In this document: positions 26,544 to 35,240 of the stretch, piece after piece
How positions within the stretch are numbered: the first letter of the stretch is position 1
How the letters are laid out: each line of letters opens with the position of its first letter
From: Gymnogyps californianus
Taxonomy: Eukaryota > Chordata > Aves > Accipitriformes > Cathartidae
Assembly (NCBI RefSeq): GCF_018139145.2
Contig: NC_059486.1
Span: 4,836,001 to 4,900,000 of the forward strand
Length of the DNA: 64,000 nucleotides
Direction: 5' to 3'
Notes under the pieces: model-generated
What the model saw: only the letters and a program-made list of their open reading frames with translations
The model's database searches: none
What the model was told of the DNA's origin: nothing
Translations under genes and position numbers: made by a program

Positions 26544-29500
26544 CTTGGAGCCCTACATCTCAGCTCTTGTTTGGATCTGACATACACTTTTGCCTGTGGT
26601 TCAAAGCAAAACACCCTGCCCTTTCCTTCAGCTGAGACTAGAGCACTTCAGACTTGTGTTGCTAATTGGGAACCTTTCTTAATGAAGCTATTTCAAAACT
26701 GGCCAATTCCTACCATAGACAATATTGCTGGATGGAACCTTTGCATGTGGCTAGGGTCTGGTCTCTAAATTCTGTACTAGAATGAAGCATTAGAGGCTGT
26801 GTCTAATCCTGTCTTAGCCTTAGCACCACTTACACCTTCAAATGGGGGCTTGTGTCGCTTCTGCCTTCGAGTATCAGCCCAGCCCTGTGTGTGGAAAGGA
26901 AGATAGGGATGCCTGTTTTGATTGCTCTCTTCCTGCTCCTGGGCAGCTTTCGCAGCTCATTTCTGGGTTTTCAAGATACTAGTTGTTCTGTTTGCTAATG
27001 TGCAGCCTGCCTCATTGCAGAAGTACCCAGTTAATTCTCCTTATCCAAATGTTACCACAGTGGACCTGCTAATTTAGCTTAGAGAGCTGGTATGGCTGTA
27101 AGGTCATCAGAAATCTCAGTTCCTTTCTGCGGTGTTCTTCTCCCTGGGTGGTGTGGTGTTGCTTCCTGCCTCAGCCATCAAATGCTCTACTATTCTTTGT
27201 GTTGGCAGGCAGCCTACAATTGTCACCAGTCAGTGTATCGTTGTGCCATGCTGTGGAAACAGAAGGCTCTCTCCAAGAAATTAAATAAGCCTTGTTCTTT
27301 TCTGCCACCTCTGAAGAAGCAAGTGACATTTGAAATGCCTGATGTTAGCCCTGAGACAAGAAGACATTCAGCAGAGGAAGAGCCATGGCCTTCAAAATGC
27401 AGTCGTCTACCATTTCACCTTGCTGATGGGGACTCAATTCTCAGTGATCTGTGAGTGTAAAGTTCTACTCCCTCCTGCGTTTCTCTGGCATGTATGTAGT
27501 TTTGCATATATGTAGTCTATCTGTCTGTGTCCCTCTCATTTTTGTAGTTCCAAGTTTTCACACCGATGGCTGTTAGTTCCATGCAGTTTCCCTAATTCTT
27601 TCTCTGACCCTGCATCATACAGCTGATGTTGCAGAGTTATACAAGAGCTGCTGCATAACGCATACATCAGCCCACAAATAATGAAAGAAGTTGTGACTTT
27701 ATACTTTATACCAGCAACAGGTAGAATCAGCTCAGCTATATACTTTCCACTATGCATTTCTCAATATACAACTATGAATTCATGGAGCATTGGTCATTTG
27801 TCACAGGAACAGTTACACAGAGAAACATTTGAAAGATGTATGTGATGGGACTTTTACCATCGTGAGAGCTTATCTTGCCCGAGTGACCTAGAGCTGTCAC
27901 TGAAGCTCTTCTTTTTTTTTTCCACTGAAGTCATGTATAGGGTCTGATGAAATGATAAACATCAAGAACCTGGCTGTGCAGAAACTGAACTTTCTTCTTG
28001 ACCCTTTCTTTCCCCTGGGGAAGCTATTCCTTAAAAAATTCTTACTGATCATGGGGCAATTGCAAGGAAGAATCTTCCATGAAGCTTCTCAGTCCAGGAC
28101 AGGAGCCTTACAGGGGAATAAGGTTGAAAGCTTCACATTTCTTTAAGCTAGTATATGCTGCCAAAAGAATTAGTTCTGCCTTGTTCAGTTCTGTCCCTTC
28201 CACCACTCCTTGTGTTGGCACAGTCATTCATACGGTGAACCAGATTGCAACATTAATAAAAGTCGAAATTTAATCTTCAAAAATTATTATTGCATGGAAG
28301 GGGAAGGTTGCAGAGCAGGGATGAATGATGGAATAGGACTGTTTCTTTAGCTGCAATGCCAGCTTATGCCAATTTAAAATAATGATGAATCTGGGGCATT
28401 ATTGGTTCTGTTTGTTCTTTTCATAAATGCTATTCGACGAGCAAGGTTACCACGAAGGCCTGACTTCCTTCTGGAATCTCTAGAAAGCAACGAACTGCTG
28501 GGACCTCCTTTTACTAGGTAGAAAATCTGTTTTTAAAAGTAAAGAAAAAGAGGGTGACTTAACAGTGGCCCTTATGCTATGCTTATCCCCTCAAATCCCC
28601 TTACCTTCATAATACAGAACATTCAGTAATTATGGGACTGTGTATTGCTCTATACTATCAGAAGGCCATGGTGACCTTAAAAACTTCAGGGTTCTTATAT
28701 GAAGCAGACAAGAATAATGGAACTTACAAGTTAATTAAATAGCAATCAAGGCCTTTGGTTTCATTAGTGAGAGATTTTGAGGGAAAGATAAGGCACATCA
28801 CTTTTTTCCAAAATTAATGGGCTTAGTTAATAAGTACAGTTTCCTTTTCTGTCAGTCTTGCCACATAAACTTGGAAGTTTGAGTTGTGCAGGATGCTTTT
28901 TGGCTCATAGATCATATTTGCTCCACAACAGGTTTGGGTCTGGATTTAACTAATCTACTGGGGAATCATTAATGATTCTGGTAATGCAGAGCCAGAACTG
29001 TGTATTTCTCTCTGTCTTGGATGAATCAACTTTGCTGCTCTAAAAGGAGCTACATTTATATTTTTACTTTCCCCAAAAGGTCTATGCTGCTGAAATTGTT
29101 CAACTAAGCAGTGATTTCACTGTCTTGAGTGTTCTGCACTTGTTTTAGTTATGGTATCACTTCTTAGCCCTGAAAGTGAGGGAGCTGAAACTGCTCTTGC
29201 TATAGAAGCTGAAATTGCTTTTAAGCAGATGTTTAGATGGTTTTTTAGATGGTTTTTTTTAGATGTTTTTTTAGATTTTTTTTTTAGATGTTTTCACTTT
29301 TCTTGTGAAACTGTTCTGTAATTAGCTTTAGAGAAGGGAAATATTTATCACTTTCCTGTCAAAAGCTATCTGAGATTGCTGCTTCTGCTCCCCTCTTTCT
29401 CTTGTCCCCAAACCAAAATAAGGCAGGATTTTGTTAATGGGTTGAATTCACAGCTCTAAAGAAATTGTTTCAGCCTGGATTAATGTGGAGAATTTGGAGC

Positions 29501-32500
29501 AGGGCAGGTAGGAGTAATGGAAACCTTAACTGCTTTGCTGCTTTTTTTTGTTTGTTTTTTAAACCATTGTGGTGGGGGGTTTTGGGGTTTTTTTGTTTGT
29601 TTGTTTTTTAATTGAGGTTTCCCCTACATAGTAAAGCAGCTAACTGGAAAGCTGTATGCAAGGGAATAACAAGATTCTCCCTTTTTGCACTGACTGCAAA
29701 GGACAAGACCAACAGGTTGCAATAGGGACCTCATCCTTCTTCCTTTACAGACCAGAGGCACCCTTTCAGCAAACATCTGTGAACAAATGTTCTGTGCAAA
29801 CTGGGAACTTAATGCTAACACCTCAAGTGGAAGAAAGTACCTGTAAATGTCTATCTCAAATGGGCAATACCGCTCGTTCCTGTCCATCTCTCATACATGC
29901 TGCTCTCCCGTCTGTACCACTGTGGACAAATGATGTGCACCGTGCTGTTCAGAGGCCAGAGCTGTGGTCTCCTTCATCTTTCATGCGCCGAAAGAAAGCT
30001 GGAGCAGAAATGGTGAGTGCATTGCTGAAGGAAAAATTAGTGTGCTTACTGGGCTGCTGTCAACATGCATGCTGCTTATTGCTGGTTTTTCCCATGGCTC
30101 CTCTGGACTGCCCATCTGGTTGTTGAGCTACTCTTTTCTTGTTCTAGCTGTCAACTTTAAAAGCTGACCAAATTAACTGCCTCTGAATGCCCAAGAACTG
30201 TTTACCACCAGTCTGAAGCAGTACTTCACTAGCCGACCAATCCACATGTGTGTTTACTGTAATTCATGCCTTTTTTCCTGGTCTTATGTCCTTCCTAGCC
30301 AGATGCTTTTCCTAGCAATTGACTTGAGAGTGCTGCTCCTTCAAAGAGTTCAGAGCAGTTAGTTTGCCAACCAGATTACAGGGATTTAAGAGTAACTCAG
30401 TTTAGGAGCAGTTGGCTATGGCTGAGAGTCTCAAAAGTTGAAATTCACTTTACCTGCAAGTGGGTGCTTGCATTTTAAATTCCTGTGTTCCACACAGAAT
30501 GGTAGGTGTTGATGAGATATCTCCATGCTAGAAATGAAAGAGCCCATTTTTTAAGCTCTGCTTCTTCTGTGGTATTTCATGAGAGGGGCTCAGCAACTAC
30601 AGGAGGTGTCTGAGTGGGAGGAGGGCTTAGTAGCTCAGGTGCATCCTACTTGTAGGGCTTACTCAAGAAAACCTTTTGAGGGAAAAACCAGTATCATTCT
30701 GACCTTGTAGAGAGGAGGTCAGCCTGTGAGTGGTCACAAAGGAGCCCATTCCCAAGACTCTCAACAGGACTCTGTGGAGAAGAAGTTGCGACCAAACTTG
30801 CAGCCACATTTGCTGTCACCTGAAGACTTGGTGGGAAAACGGAGTCACCAAACTGCAGGTAGGTCCTCAGATCTAAACTGTAGCAGTTGTGTGTCCTCCT
30901 CCAATATATGCAAGACTGCAAGTGAACTCCACAAAATGTAAGGGAGACAAGGCAGTCTTGTATGCCTGCATCAGGAGGTAAAGAATATCAGTCATTCCTT
31001 TTCAGGATGGTAATACAGTTCTGTAGATTCTGCTGAATCAGGGGGCTAAAGTCCTGTTCTAGGGATTGAAGGATGGCAACTGCTAGGAGTCGGCTTCTTT
31101 GAGCAAGAACGTGCTCAAGTGCTGGGGCATTCATGTATGCAAGGCTGACTGTACAGCAGATCGCTTCAGGAGGGAAGAATTCACCCAATAAGGTTCTCTA
31201 AGTTTTCCCCGTACTTACAGTATGGTTGTAAAGGGGACGGATAGTGTCTAAGCACCTTTCAGTGTAGTGTTTTTAATGACATAAGGGCATGAAATTTGTG
31301 TTCCACAGGACTAGACTTACTACTTAGTTCTAGAGCAGATGTAAAACACTAAATCATGAATAGGCCAAAACAGCATTTGTAGTACTAAACCATTCGCTAG
31401 AGCATTTATCTTTTTTTGTATGTTTAAACTGAGTCTTCAGAGCTTGTAATGCGGTCAGGACTCCTGCCTTCTCACTGCACCTGATCTTTTGGGTGAATAG
31501 GTACATGTCACAAGGTGAGAAAACATGTGAAAAGGACTCGGGAGGCTTCCATGTTTCCTATCTACTAACCTGACTTTTCTTGATAAGAAGAAACAGCAGA
31601 AGTCTGCTCTACTTCCATTGCTTGTGCCTTCTATCTTCCATTCAGCTGAAGGGAAAGAAAGGGAGCATGGTTCCAGAGAAGAAATGGCGTTACAGAGAAG
31701 GCTGGAAGTTGAACTCCGACACATCCAACAGCAGATGCAGTACTACTTCAGCAGGAAGCAAGAACTTAAGTATGTTGCAAAGCCCCTTTAGCCAGCCTTT
31801 CTTCATGCTGTCAACTCAATATTGCGTTTTTTGTATGTATCTACTTTGAAAATAACCAGTCTGTTCACAGCAGAACTGTGAATGAAACAGAAAAGTTCTA
31901 GAGATTTTTATTTTCTCCTTTTAAGAGTTCACTCCAGGTGGGGGAGAGTACACGTGCAACTTCTTTTGTAGTCACCAAGTGGTTTAATTATACCTTTGGC
32001 AGCTATTGGAGAAAGCATGACAAAGGTATCATTGGGTGTAATCTGAAGGCAGTACAAATGAACTTGGCAGAGCAGCTGAAATCTAGCTTTTAATTCTTTC
32101 ATCATGACGAGTGAAGACTTAGCTTTTCCAACTGTCAATTAAAAAAAAATATGGCTGGTGTTTGACAACTTCTCTACAAGAACACATTTACAAAAAAGCT
32201 TAAAAGAAAATGGGGCTTGGAGGGGATTCAACTGTCAGGAAAGGAAGAAGTCAGGAACTAGGAGTAGGAAATGGAGACAACAGTTTTCAGACAGATTTCT
32301 CTGCTTTCCAGCATCCTTCCTTTTTTTTTTTTTCTTTTTTTAAAGACTTTTACCATTCACTGTTTTGAGACAAAAAAATGGGGCTTATTGCAAATATCAA
32401 TTGCAAGTCTAAATTGGCTTAGGCTGTTGAGCTCCTAATTGGGATAAGAATCCTTCTAATCCTTTTTATCAGGTCCTGTCAGCAGCAGGCACAGATTCTA

Positions 32501-33036
32501 CAGAAGTGGCTAGAAATGAGCATGCAACCAGAGGACCAAGATGGTGTACAAGGAGTTCAGGAAGAATTGGATCAGGTGTGTAAATAACAAAGAAATTGAA
32601 GTTACTTAAATGATTATCAGTATGCTATGAACTTAGCCAGTCTCAATTTTTTTTCTGTGATTTCTCAGGACAGGGTAGCTACACTACAATGACTGCATCT
32701 GCATTGCTCTCAGTCCCCAAGTTCATACAGCTGCGTGTGTGGGTACTGCACTGTTACCTCTAAAGCTAGCCAGTACTTGGCTGTTCCTGAGTGACACAAT
32801 CCTGTCACTTAATGGTTCTTAAGCGAGATAATATAAAGGCTGCTAGAGCTCATTCACTCTTCCTCTGTCAAAAAGACTAAATGCTGTCTTGCTGTACAAA
32901 CAGTTTATGCAATTGTCTTCACTTTCAGTTGCAGGTGAGGATCAACACTCTCACCAAAGCACAACTAGAAGAGAGACATCATGTGCAGAACCTGGTTGCC
33001 CGCCTGCATGATATCCAGATTGCTCTGGATATATAA
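3222..33036 (+). CDS. SFI1: SFI1 centrin-binding repeat protein, 30-exon coding span
   Basis: SFI1 is a long alpha-helical protein of centrioles and spindle poles. Each Trp-containing repeat of about 30 residues binds one centrin. Thirty exons listed separately splice with GT/AG borders and matching phases into 3534 nt, giving 1177 residues plus stop; the human protein is about 1240. The N-terminus (about 1-66) is basic and polar. Repeats with cores such as FKAWRAYV, FAHWKH, FDTWLL and LLQWRYTAL run from about residue 67 to 855. The motif KQVTFEMP follows, then a Ser/Pro-rich linker, then a C-terminal coiled coil (about 1075-1177). The ATG at 3222 has A at -3 and G at +4, and an in-frame TAA lies at 3159-3161 if the exon extends that far. 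A coding upstream exon, as in some mammalian isoforms, is not excluded. Human SFI1 has about 65 residues more between exons 12 and 13. Identity is near certain; individual borders are by eye. Confidence 0.93.
3242..5303 (+). other. SFI1 intron 1
   Basis: About 2 kb of AT-rich intron. I found no exon, repeat family or RNA gene here. The following introns not listed separately (5484-6548, 6621-8845, 9352-10915, 12998-13785, 14464-15579, 20013-20925, 21408-22198, 22799-23470, 23574-24079, 24177-24859) are likewise without features I can support, apart from the simple repeats noted. Confidence 0.5.
5304..5483 (+). CDS. SFI1: SFI1 coding exon 2
   Basis: Residues about 7-66. The acceptor is ccttgtaag and the donor gtgata is weak. 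The 59 full codons are open and end in RRRLKEFQIR, which matches the human RQGRLRELRIR segment. It is rich in His and Gln and precedes the repeats. Confidence 0.8.
6549..6620 (+). CDS. SFI1: SFI1 coding exon 3
   Basis: Encodes ARKFYYLWAKKTFG and ends PSKAR. It is close to human ARKFLYLWIRMTFG. Acceptor attccag, donor gtagat. First Trp repeat. Confidence 0.9.
8846..8953 (+). CDS. SFI1: SFI1 coding exon 4
   Basis: Encodes CFYDQKILQKTFGEWKEWW and ends RADSHYR. Human has FYYEQRLLRKVFEEWKEEWW. Acceptor ctgtttag, donor gtttgt. Confidence 0.92.
9257..9351 (+). CDS. SFI1: SFI1 coding exon 5
   Basis: Encodes HLLHNLIFKAWRAYVCQQQ and ends with HVAESH plus one base (phase 1). Acceptor gtttttcag, donor gtaagt. 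It matches the human FQTWKTYVRQQQ repeat. Confidence 0.92.
9620..9678. repeat. T/G-rich simple tract
   Basis: TTTG and T runs with a seven-base G run, inside the SFI1 intron after exon 5. Confidence 0.8.
10916..11033 (+). CDS. SFI1: SFI1 coding exon 6
   Basis: Encodes AKKQKLLGTWRRWLVYVDV, then RTKHGMQSVALAFRER. Human has KSWLIYVVVRRTKLQMQTTALEF. Acceptor gtgcacag, donor gtaaga. Confidence 0.93.
11303..11405 (+). CDS. SFI1: SFI1 coding exon 7
   Basis: Encodes ISWAVWRRQHYQ, then ALQHWAQSLQFR, ending in phase 0 before gtaagt. The acceptor is gttttggcag. The open frame visible upstream of 11303 is in another frame and is not part of the exon. Confidence 0.88.
11406..12840 (+). other. SFI1 intron 7
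   Basis: About 1.4 kb containing the CR1 3' end. A frame overlapping it at 11756-11941 is not coding. Nothing else is supported. Confidence 0.5.
11563..11813 (+). mobile_element. CR1 LINE 3' end
   Basis: A 5'-truncated CR1 copy in the sense orientation of SFI1, inside the intron between exons 7 and 8. It has the typical GTTCAGATTGGGCATTAGG, GGAACAGGCTCCCCAGG, GTTGGACTCGATGATCC and TTCCAACTTGAGATATTCTG blocks. It ends in the diagnostic ATTCTGTG ATTCTATG tail (11797-11812). Confidence 0.93.
12841..12997 (+). CDS. SFI1: SFI1 coding exon 8
   Basis: Two Trp repeats: AWLQWRELYLYSQ and CMEAWLGYSNLHRAKKLQN. Acceptor ttctgtcag, donor gtgagt, phase 0 in and phase 1 out. Human has QAWSQWREQLLYVQ and KAWLEYLQVRRVKRQQN. 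Confidence 0.93.
13786..13947 (+). CDS. SFI1: SFI1 coding exon 9
   Basis: Encodes CFSDWWLSWECRRKMHAH, then LWRVFAHWKH. The acceptor ttttctag is good. The donor gtatcc is poor, but cutting there gives exactly the phase needed to form the next Tyr codon with exon 10. Reading through meets a TAG at 13971. Confidence 0.87.
14393..14463 (+). CDS. SFI1: SFI1 coding exon 10
   Basis: Encodes (Y)VVLCVEETRQCELAEKHYE and ends HHLL before gtaaga. Human has YMLLCAEEAAQFEMAEEHH. The acceptor gtgacag has a short pyrimidine tract. Confidence 0.85.
15580..15672 (+). CDS. SFI1: SFI1 coding exon 11
   Basis: A 31-codon phase-0 exon encoding FKGLWQNVMNARLQQMRKNL, then SYRQHQVT. Human has FRALKDNV and LQQIRRNLAHQQHGVT. 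Acceptor gatacag, donor gtgagt. Confidence 0.92.
16053..16150 (+). CDS. SFI1: SFI1 coding exon 12
   Basis: Encodes VLQKFWNCWKSRLEQREEEQ and ends AHARYR in phase 2 before gtacac. The acceptor is tttgtttcag. Human has HRFWNLWRSQIEQKKERE. Confidence 0.93.
17315..17403 (+). pseudogene. Possible relic of a lost SFI1 repeat exon
   Basis: An acceptor (gttttattttcag) is followed by sequence reading NLSNCLMAWHQDHF, which weakly resembles the human segment LLCKCIELWLQYTQ expected at this place. It cannot be used as it stands. After the acceptor there are two G bases where the phase-2 junction needs one, and the repeat frame ends in TAA at 17401. No good donor follows. A chance match is possible. Confidence 0.35.
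17434..17570 (+). pseudogene. Possible relic of a second SFI1 repeat exon
   Basis: After a cttacag acceptor, a frame reads VPASFN at 17480-17497, similar to human LPAAFH. A different frame further on reads DTRYVSQLQ, similar to human ATRFHRETL. An in-frame TGA lies at 17465 and at least one frame change is needed. The order matches the missing human segment, but the similarity is faint. Confidence 0.25.
19931..20012 (+). CDS. SFI1: SFI1 coding exon 13
   Basis: One base completes the previous Arg. Then RMLMRQVFDTWLLNACKQQ, ending MGEKR in phase 0. It matches human ETLEKQVFSLWRQKMFQHRE. Acceptor tgcttgcag, donor gtaaat. Confidence 0.92.
20926..21104 (+). CDS. SFI1: SFI1 coding exon 14
   Basis: Two repeats: ERQLLRCFWCFWCRRTAA and LLLLKAFCLWKQNTQERKR. 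Human has ERQLLYRSWFMWHQQAAA and LKKAFCLWRES. Acceptor cattatag, donor gtaaga, phase 2 out. Confidence 0.94.
21332..21407 (+). CDS. SFI1: SFI1 coding exon 15
   Basis: Encodes MQALRFHCSNCLQQTWNKWR, matching human AAEFHMAQLLRWAWSQWRE. Acceptor ttcttatag, donor gtgaga. Returns to phase 0. Confidence 0.92.
22199..22294 (+). CDS. SFI1: SFI1 coding exon 16
   Basis: A 32-codon phase-0 exon: YVGHQREKWRKLVQADKHYQ, then LGKTLAAWK. Human has AERQKLMRADLHHQH and HRALQAW. The acceptor follows a strong T- and C-rich tract (22159-22190). Confidence 0.93.
22722..22798 (+). CDS. SFI1: SFI1 coding exon 17
   Basis: Encodes SYQHNIQCILYQVAEKEKQ and ends TRLLLR in phase 2. Acceptor ttcttgcag, donor gtaagc. Human has TYQGRVRSILREVAARESQ. 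Confidence 0.92.
23031..23053. repeat. Short (AT)n tract
   Basis: Alternating AT for about 23 bases, interrupted once, in the SFI1 intron between exons 17 and 18. Confidence 0.85.
23471..23573 (+). CDS. SFI1: SFI1 coding exon 18
   Basis: Encodes QLLCTWRENVLALIREAKA, then ADEHYRRAVLSK. Human has GALRRWKENTMARVDEAKK and STHYRRTICSK. Acceptor ttgccttcag, donor gtaggg. Confidence 0.94.
24080..24176 (+). CDS. SFI1: SFI1 coding exon 19
   Basis: Encodes VLLQWRYTALLQVCCRQQK and ends MEARKHLDI in phase 1. Human has VLVQWREAVSVQMYYRQQE. Acceptor catctttag, donor gtgagc. Confidence 0.93.
24860..25020 (+). CDS. SFI1: SFI1 coding exon 20
   Basis: Two repeats: LQTLFLHWKELTRESLM and LLQKYLVKWKKYHQRCL. 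It is rich in Gln and His between them. Acceptor tcctaacag, donor gtgaga, phase 0 out. Human has LLLEGLARWKTHHLQCV. Confidence 0.93.
25456..25530 (+). CDS. SFI1: SFI1 coding exon 21
   Basis: A 25-codon phase-0 exon, LLQRQGDQLMTRRLCSASFS, ending CWKAQ. Human has LLHRQSTQLLAQRLSRTCF. It is the same length and phase as exon 22, with a similar start. Confidence 0.92.
25820..25894 (+). CDS. SFI1: SFI1 coding exon 22
   Basis: A 25-codon phase-0 exon: QQRWEKWKTVQALWHWSLSL, ending QRK. Human has QEQRATVRALWFWAFSLQAK. Acceptor cccgatag, donor gtaagg. Confidence 0.92.
26270..26446 (+). CDS. SFI1: SFI1 coding exon 23
   Basis: A 59-codon phase-0 exon: VFDAWLKFAKGQQQKKDHI, then LLREGVTRVLRYTAGMKQ. Human has VWATWLAFVLERRRKK and LLQEGATRLLRFAASMKAS. 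Donor gtgaaa. Confidence 0.94.
26447..27208 (+). other. SFI1 intron 23 with a TG/TATG microsatellite
   Basis: About 0.76 kb. It contains a (TG)n run passing into (TATG)n at about 26504-26543. Otherwise unremarkable. Confidence 0.6.
26504..26543. repeat. (TG)n(TATG)n microsatellite
   Basis: About 13 TG units followed by three to four TATG units. It lies about 60 bases inside the SFI1 intron after exon 23 and is likely polymorphic. Confidence 0.9.
27209..27450 (+). CDS. SFI1: SFI1 coding exon 24 (end of the repeats)
   Basis: The last repeat reads YRCAMLWKQKALSKK; human has RRCATLWKQKVLG. It is followed by KKQVTFEMP (human SRKVTFEGP) and a Ser/Glu-rich stretch ending SILSD in phase 2. Donor gtgagt. 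Confidence 0.93.
27451..28445 (+). other. SFI1 intron 24
   Basis: About 1 kb of ordinary intron. I see no exon or repeat family that I can support. Confidence 0.5.
28446..28517 (+). CDS. SFI1: SFI1 coding exon 25
   Basis: Encodes LPRRPDFLLESLESNELLG, then PPFTR. The human counterpart is QPRRPHFLLEPAQS. The acceptor gagcaag is fixed by frame and has a weak tract. Donor gtagaa, phase 2. Confidence 0.85.
28518..29750 (+). other. SFI1 intron 25 with a T-rich tandem repeat
   Basis: About 1.2 kb. It includes an imperfect T-rich TTTTTTAGATGG-type repeat (29228-29295) and T/G-rich tracts at about 29541-29610. No coding signal. Confidence 0.55.
29228..29295. repeat. Imperfect T-run/AGATG tandem repeat
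   Basis: Five or six units of the form AGATGG plus a T run of variable length follow one another. The varying T length suggests slippage. Confidence 0.75.
29751..30012 (+). CDS. SFI1: SFI1 coding exon 26
   Basis: An open 87-codon exon with little sequence constraint: Ser, Pro, Thr and Cys rich, starting PEAPFQQTSVNK and ending FMRRKKAGAEM. It corresponds to the poorly conserved Pro-rich linker of SFI1. Acceptor tcctttacag, donor gtgagt, phase 0 out. Confidence 0.88.
30013..30710 (+). other. SFI1 intron 26
   Basis: About 0.7 kb of ordinary intron with nothing I can identify. Confidence 0.5.
30711..30858 (+). CDS. SFI1: SFI1 coding exon 27
   Basis: A linker exon, starting RGGQPVSGHKGAHSQDSQQD and containing PHLLSPEDLVGKR. 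The LLSPEDL stretch resembles the human LLLPGDF region. Acceptor accttgtag, donor gtaggt, phase 1 out. Confidence 0.88.
30859..31645 (+). other. SFI1 intron 27
   Basis: About 0.8 kb of ordinary intron with no supported feature. Confidence 0.5.
31646..31769 (+). CDS. SFI1: SFI1 coding exon 28 (coiled coil)
   Basis: Encodes RRLEVELRHIQQQMQYYFSR, ending KQEL. Human has LEAELEEIQQQLLHYQTTKQ. It starts the C-terminal coiled coil. Acceptor ccattcag, donor gtatgt, phase 2 out. Confidence 0.92.
31770..32472 (+). other. SFI1 intron 28
   Basis: About 0.7 kb with a T-rich tract near 32320-32341. Nothing else recognised. Confidence 0.5.
32473..32575 (+). CDS. SFI1: SFI1 coding exon 29
   Basis: Encodes SCQQQAQILQKWLEMSMQPE, ending VQEELDQ. 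Human has SCRRQASSLRRWLELNREEP. Acceptor tttttatcag, donor gtgtgt. Confidence 0.92.
32929..33036 (+). CDS. SFI1: SFI1 last coding exon and stop
   Basis: Encodes LQVRINTLTKAQLEERHHVQ and ends LHDIQIALDI with TAA at 33034-33036. Human ends with a similar helix (EMQIQLLAEELQAQR, IQALRQALC). Acceptor actttcag. Confidence 0.93.
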   Translation: MQVRINTLTKAQLEERHHVQNLVARLHDIQIALDI

Positions 33037-33593
33037 TGCATCTGAACCAATTTCCTGGCTCACGGGTAGGACTTTTTGTCCCTTTCATAGCCAGGGAGGA
33101 TGGAAGAGATGTATACATTCTCTTAGTCTATGTATGGTGTTTTTATTTTATAAATTAACTTAAATATTTTTGCTTGTTTTATTTTGTTACTATAGCTGGT
33201 TAAAAACCAAACCAAACAGGAGCTAAGTATACCTCATGCTGCACTCACAATACCTAGTTTAGGTTACCCTGACATTTCAGAAAGATAAGCAACACTGATA
33301 AGACTCTTTATTTCAAAATGTTTGCAATTAAATGAGTTCATGTCAGTAAGTCATACACTTTGACATACAAAAATACCGTGCTACTGATACAGTTGAATTA
33401 AATGGATTCTCCATGCAGGAGAAATTCACAGCATTATCAGTACCCTCTAGGACCTTTGCTTTTGCTTCCAGGGCACATTGCTGACCACTGCATAACAAGC
33501 AATGTTTGTTAATCAGCTAGTTCTGCACAGTATTAAGACCATCACAAAGCCAGCCACTTGCATGCTGAATCCTCTCCTCCTTCTTAGATTTCT

Positions 33594-33599
33594 AATAAA
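33594..33599 (+). terminator. Candidate SFI1 poly(A) signal
   Basis: AATAAA about 560 bases after the SFI1 stop. It is the first canonical hexamer I noticed on this strand; use is not proven. Confidence 0.5.
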
Positions 33600-35234
33600 G
33601 CAAACATCAGGTAACCTATCCTTCATTACTAGGCTAACAGTAACCTTCAGATACTGTGGATGATGATGCTGAGTAGGAAGAAATTAAAGCTTAAAGTTGC
33701 TTTGGCTGTGTCTGCATGCCATAGGCCCCACTGGAAAAGGGGGAAAAGATTCAGTCATCTAGAACAAATTTGCTTTCTACGGTTAACATGACATTGAAGT
33801 TTAGTCAAAAGGCTAGTCATAGCTTTATCCTCTTAGGGTTGATGTTTGCCTTAGTCTTTTCTCACTCTCAATGGTTTAAAAAAGTGCACGTTTCTATATA
33901 ACCTGTATATGGTAATACACTGCTGCAGGAGTAAATTTGCTAATGCCAAGAAGTTTAACAAGATAGGTGGCTGAGAGCCACTTCAAGCTTTCAAACTCCT
34001 CCCTGTGTAAAGTGAGGAAACATTGACTCTCAGAGCCAAATGAGTTTTCTCCTGCTTGTCACCCAAACAGCCACCATCATGAGTCATGGCTGGGCTACAT
34101 CACTTAGAGGCAGTTTATCATCCCTTCTTTCCTGATGACAAGCTAAGCATACAGGACTTGGCAAACTGGAAATTTGTACAACAAAATTATATTCTATTTT
34201 CTGCAGTGCATACAAAGAAAATAAGTTTTTCTTTAGGAAATCAGAGCTGGTCAAAGCCTACCATCTCCTTGAAGTAGCAGAAAAGTAGCTCAAGCAAGGA
34301 AGTAACATGAGAAATCCTCCAGAGAGCAGAAAGGCAGTTTTCATAAGCATGTCTGCTCCAACAAGCTCTGGACAGCAGTCAGTTCTAATTGTTTTTGAGT
34401 GCCTGGACTTGAAAGAGTTTATTCTCTAAAAACAATTGATACATTGCTTTAAAACTCAATTCCTCCTCTTCATTTTGGCCCCCGTTTCTGTCAGTGCCAT
34501 ATAGCGCCACATTCAACGATCCAAGGTGTTAGATTTTAACTCTTCTTGACATGAAGTTACAAAGAGGCTCTAAAGTTCTGCTGTTGGATGAAACTTCAGC
34601 GTAGAGCTTTCAGCGCCCAGCACATTCCTAGCATTAAGTATGAGGGCAGAAGTCAGAGCCAATGTGGATTTTTTCATATTTTGAATAAGATGAAATTGTT
34701 GCCAGTCCATTATAGGATGGCCAGGTTGGCACCTGGGAGGCAACATGGGATTGCTTCAAAGATCCGTAATATTTTTATACACAGTCAGTGCATAGGGCAT
34801 TTCACTCCGTGCAATAAAAATTGGTCCTGAAGTATCTAAAACTGTTCTGTAAATAGAGGAATTAATTATTCAAGAATTTAGCGACAAAGCAACAATGAAG
34901 ATACATAGCAGAAAGTAAAAACATTTTGGCTGCCATCTCATTGCATCACACAAGAAAAACATCCCCTGTGTCTTCTAACCCCTTAATTCAAGAAGTGAAG
35001 TAACTGTCTCTCATACAAACAAAATCTTTAAGGCCTGGAATAGCGAATTAAAACCATGGATTAGGAATAGGACACACAGCTTTTTAAAGAAAATCCCAAT
35101 GACCAGCTTCATTGTATGGAATGTAGACACAGTGTTTTCAGGTTTAAAATACAGTGCAAAGTCCATTTTTAAAGGGACAATGTCAGGTAAAAGAATTAAA
35201 GTTGTCTAACAGTAGAAAACCTGGATGAGTATAA

Positions 35235-35240
35235 TTTATT
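35235..35240 (-). terminator. Candidate PISD poly(A) signal
   Basis: AATAAA on the minus strand (TTTATT as written) about 610 bases after the PISD stop. Another copy, at 33307-33312, would extend the 3' UTR past the SFI1 signal. Confidence 0.45.
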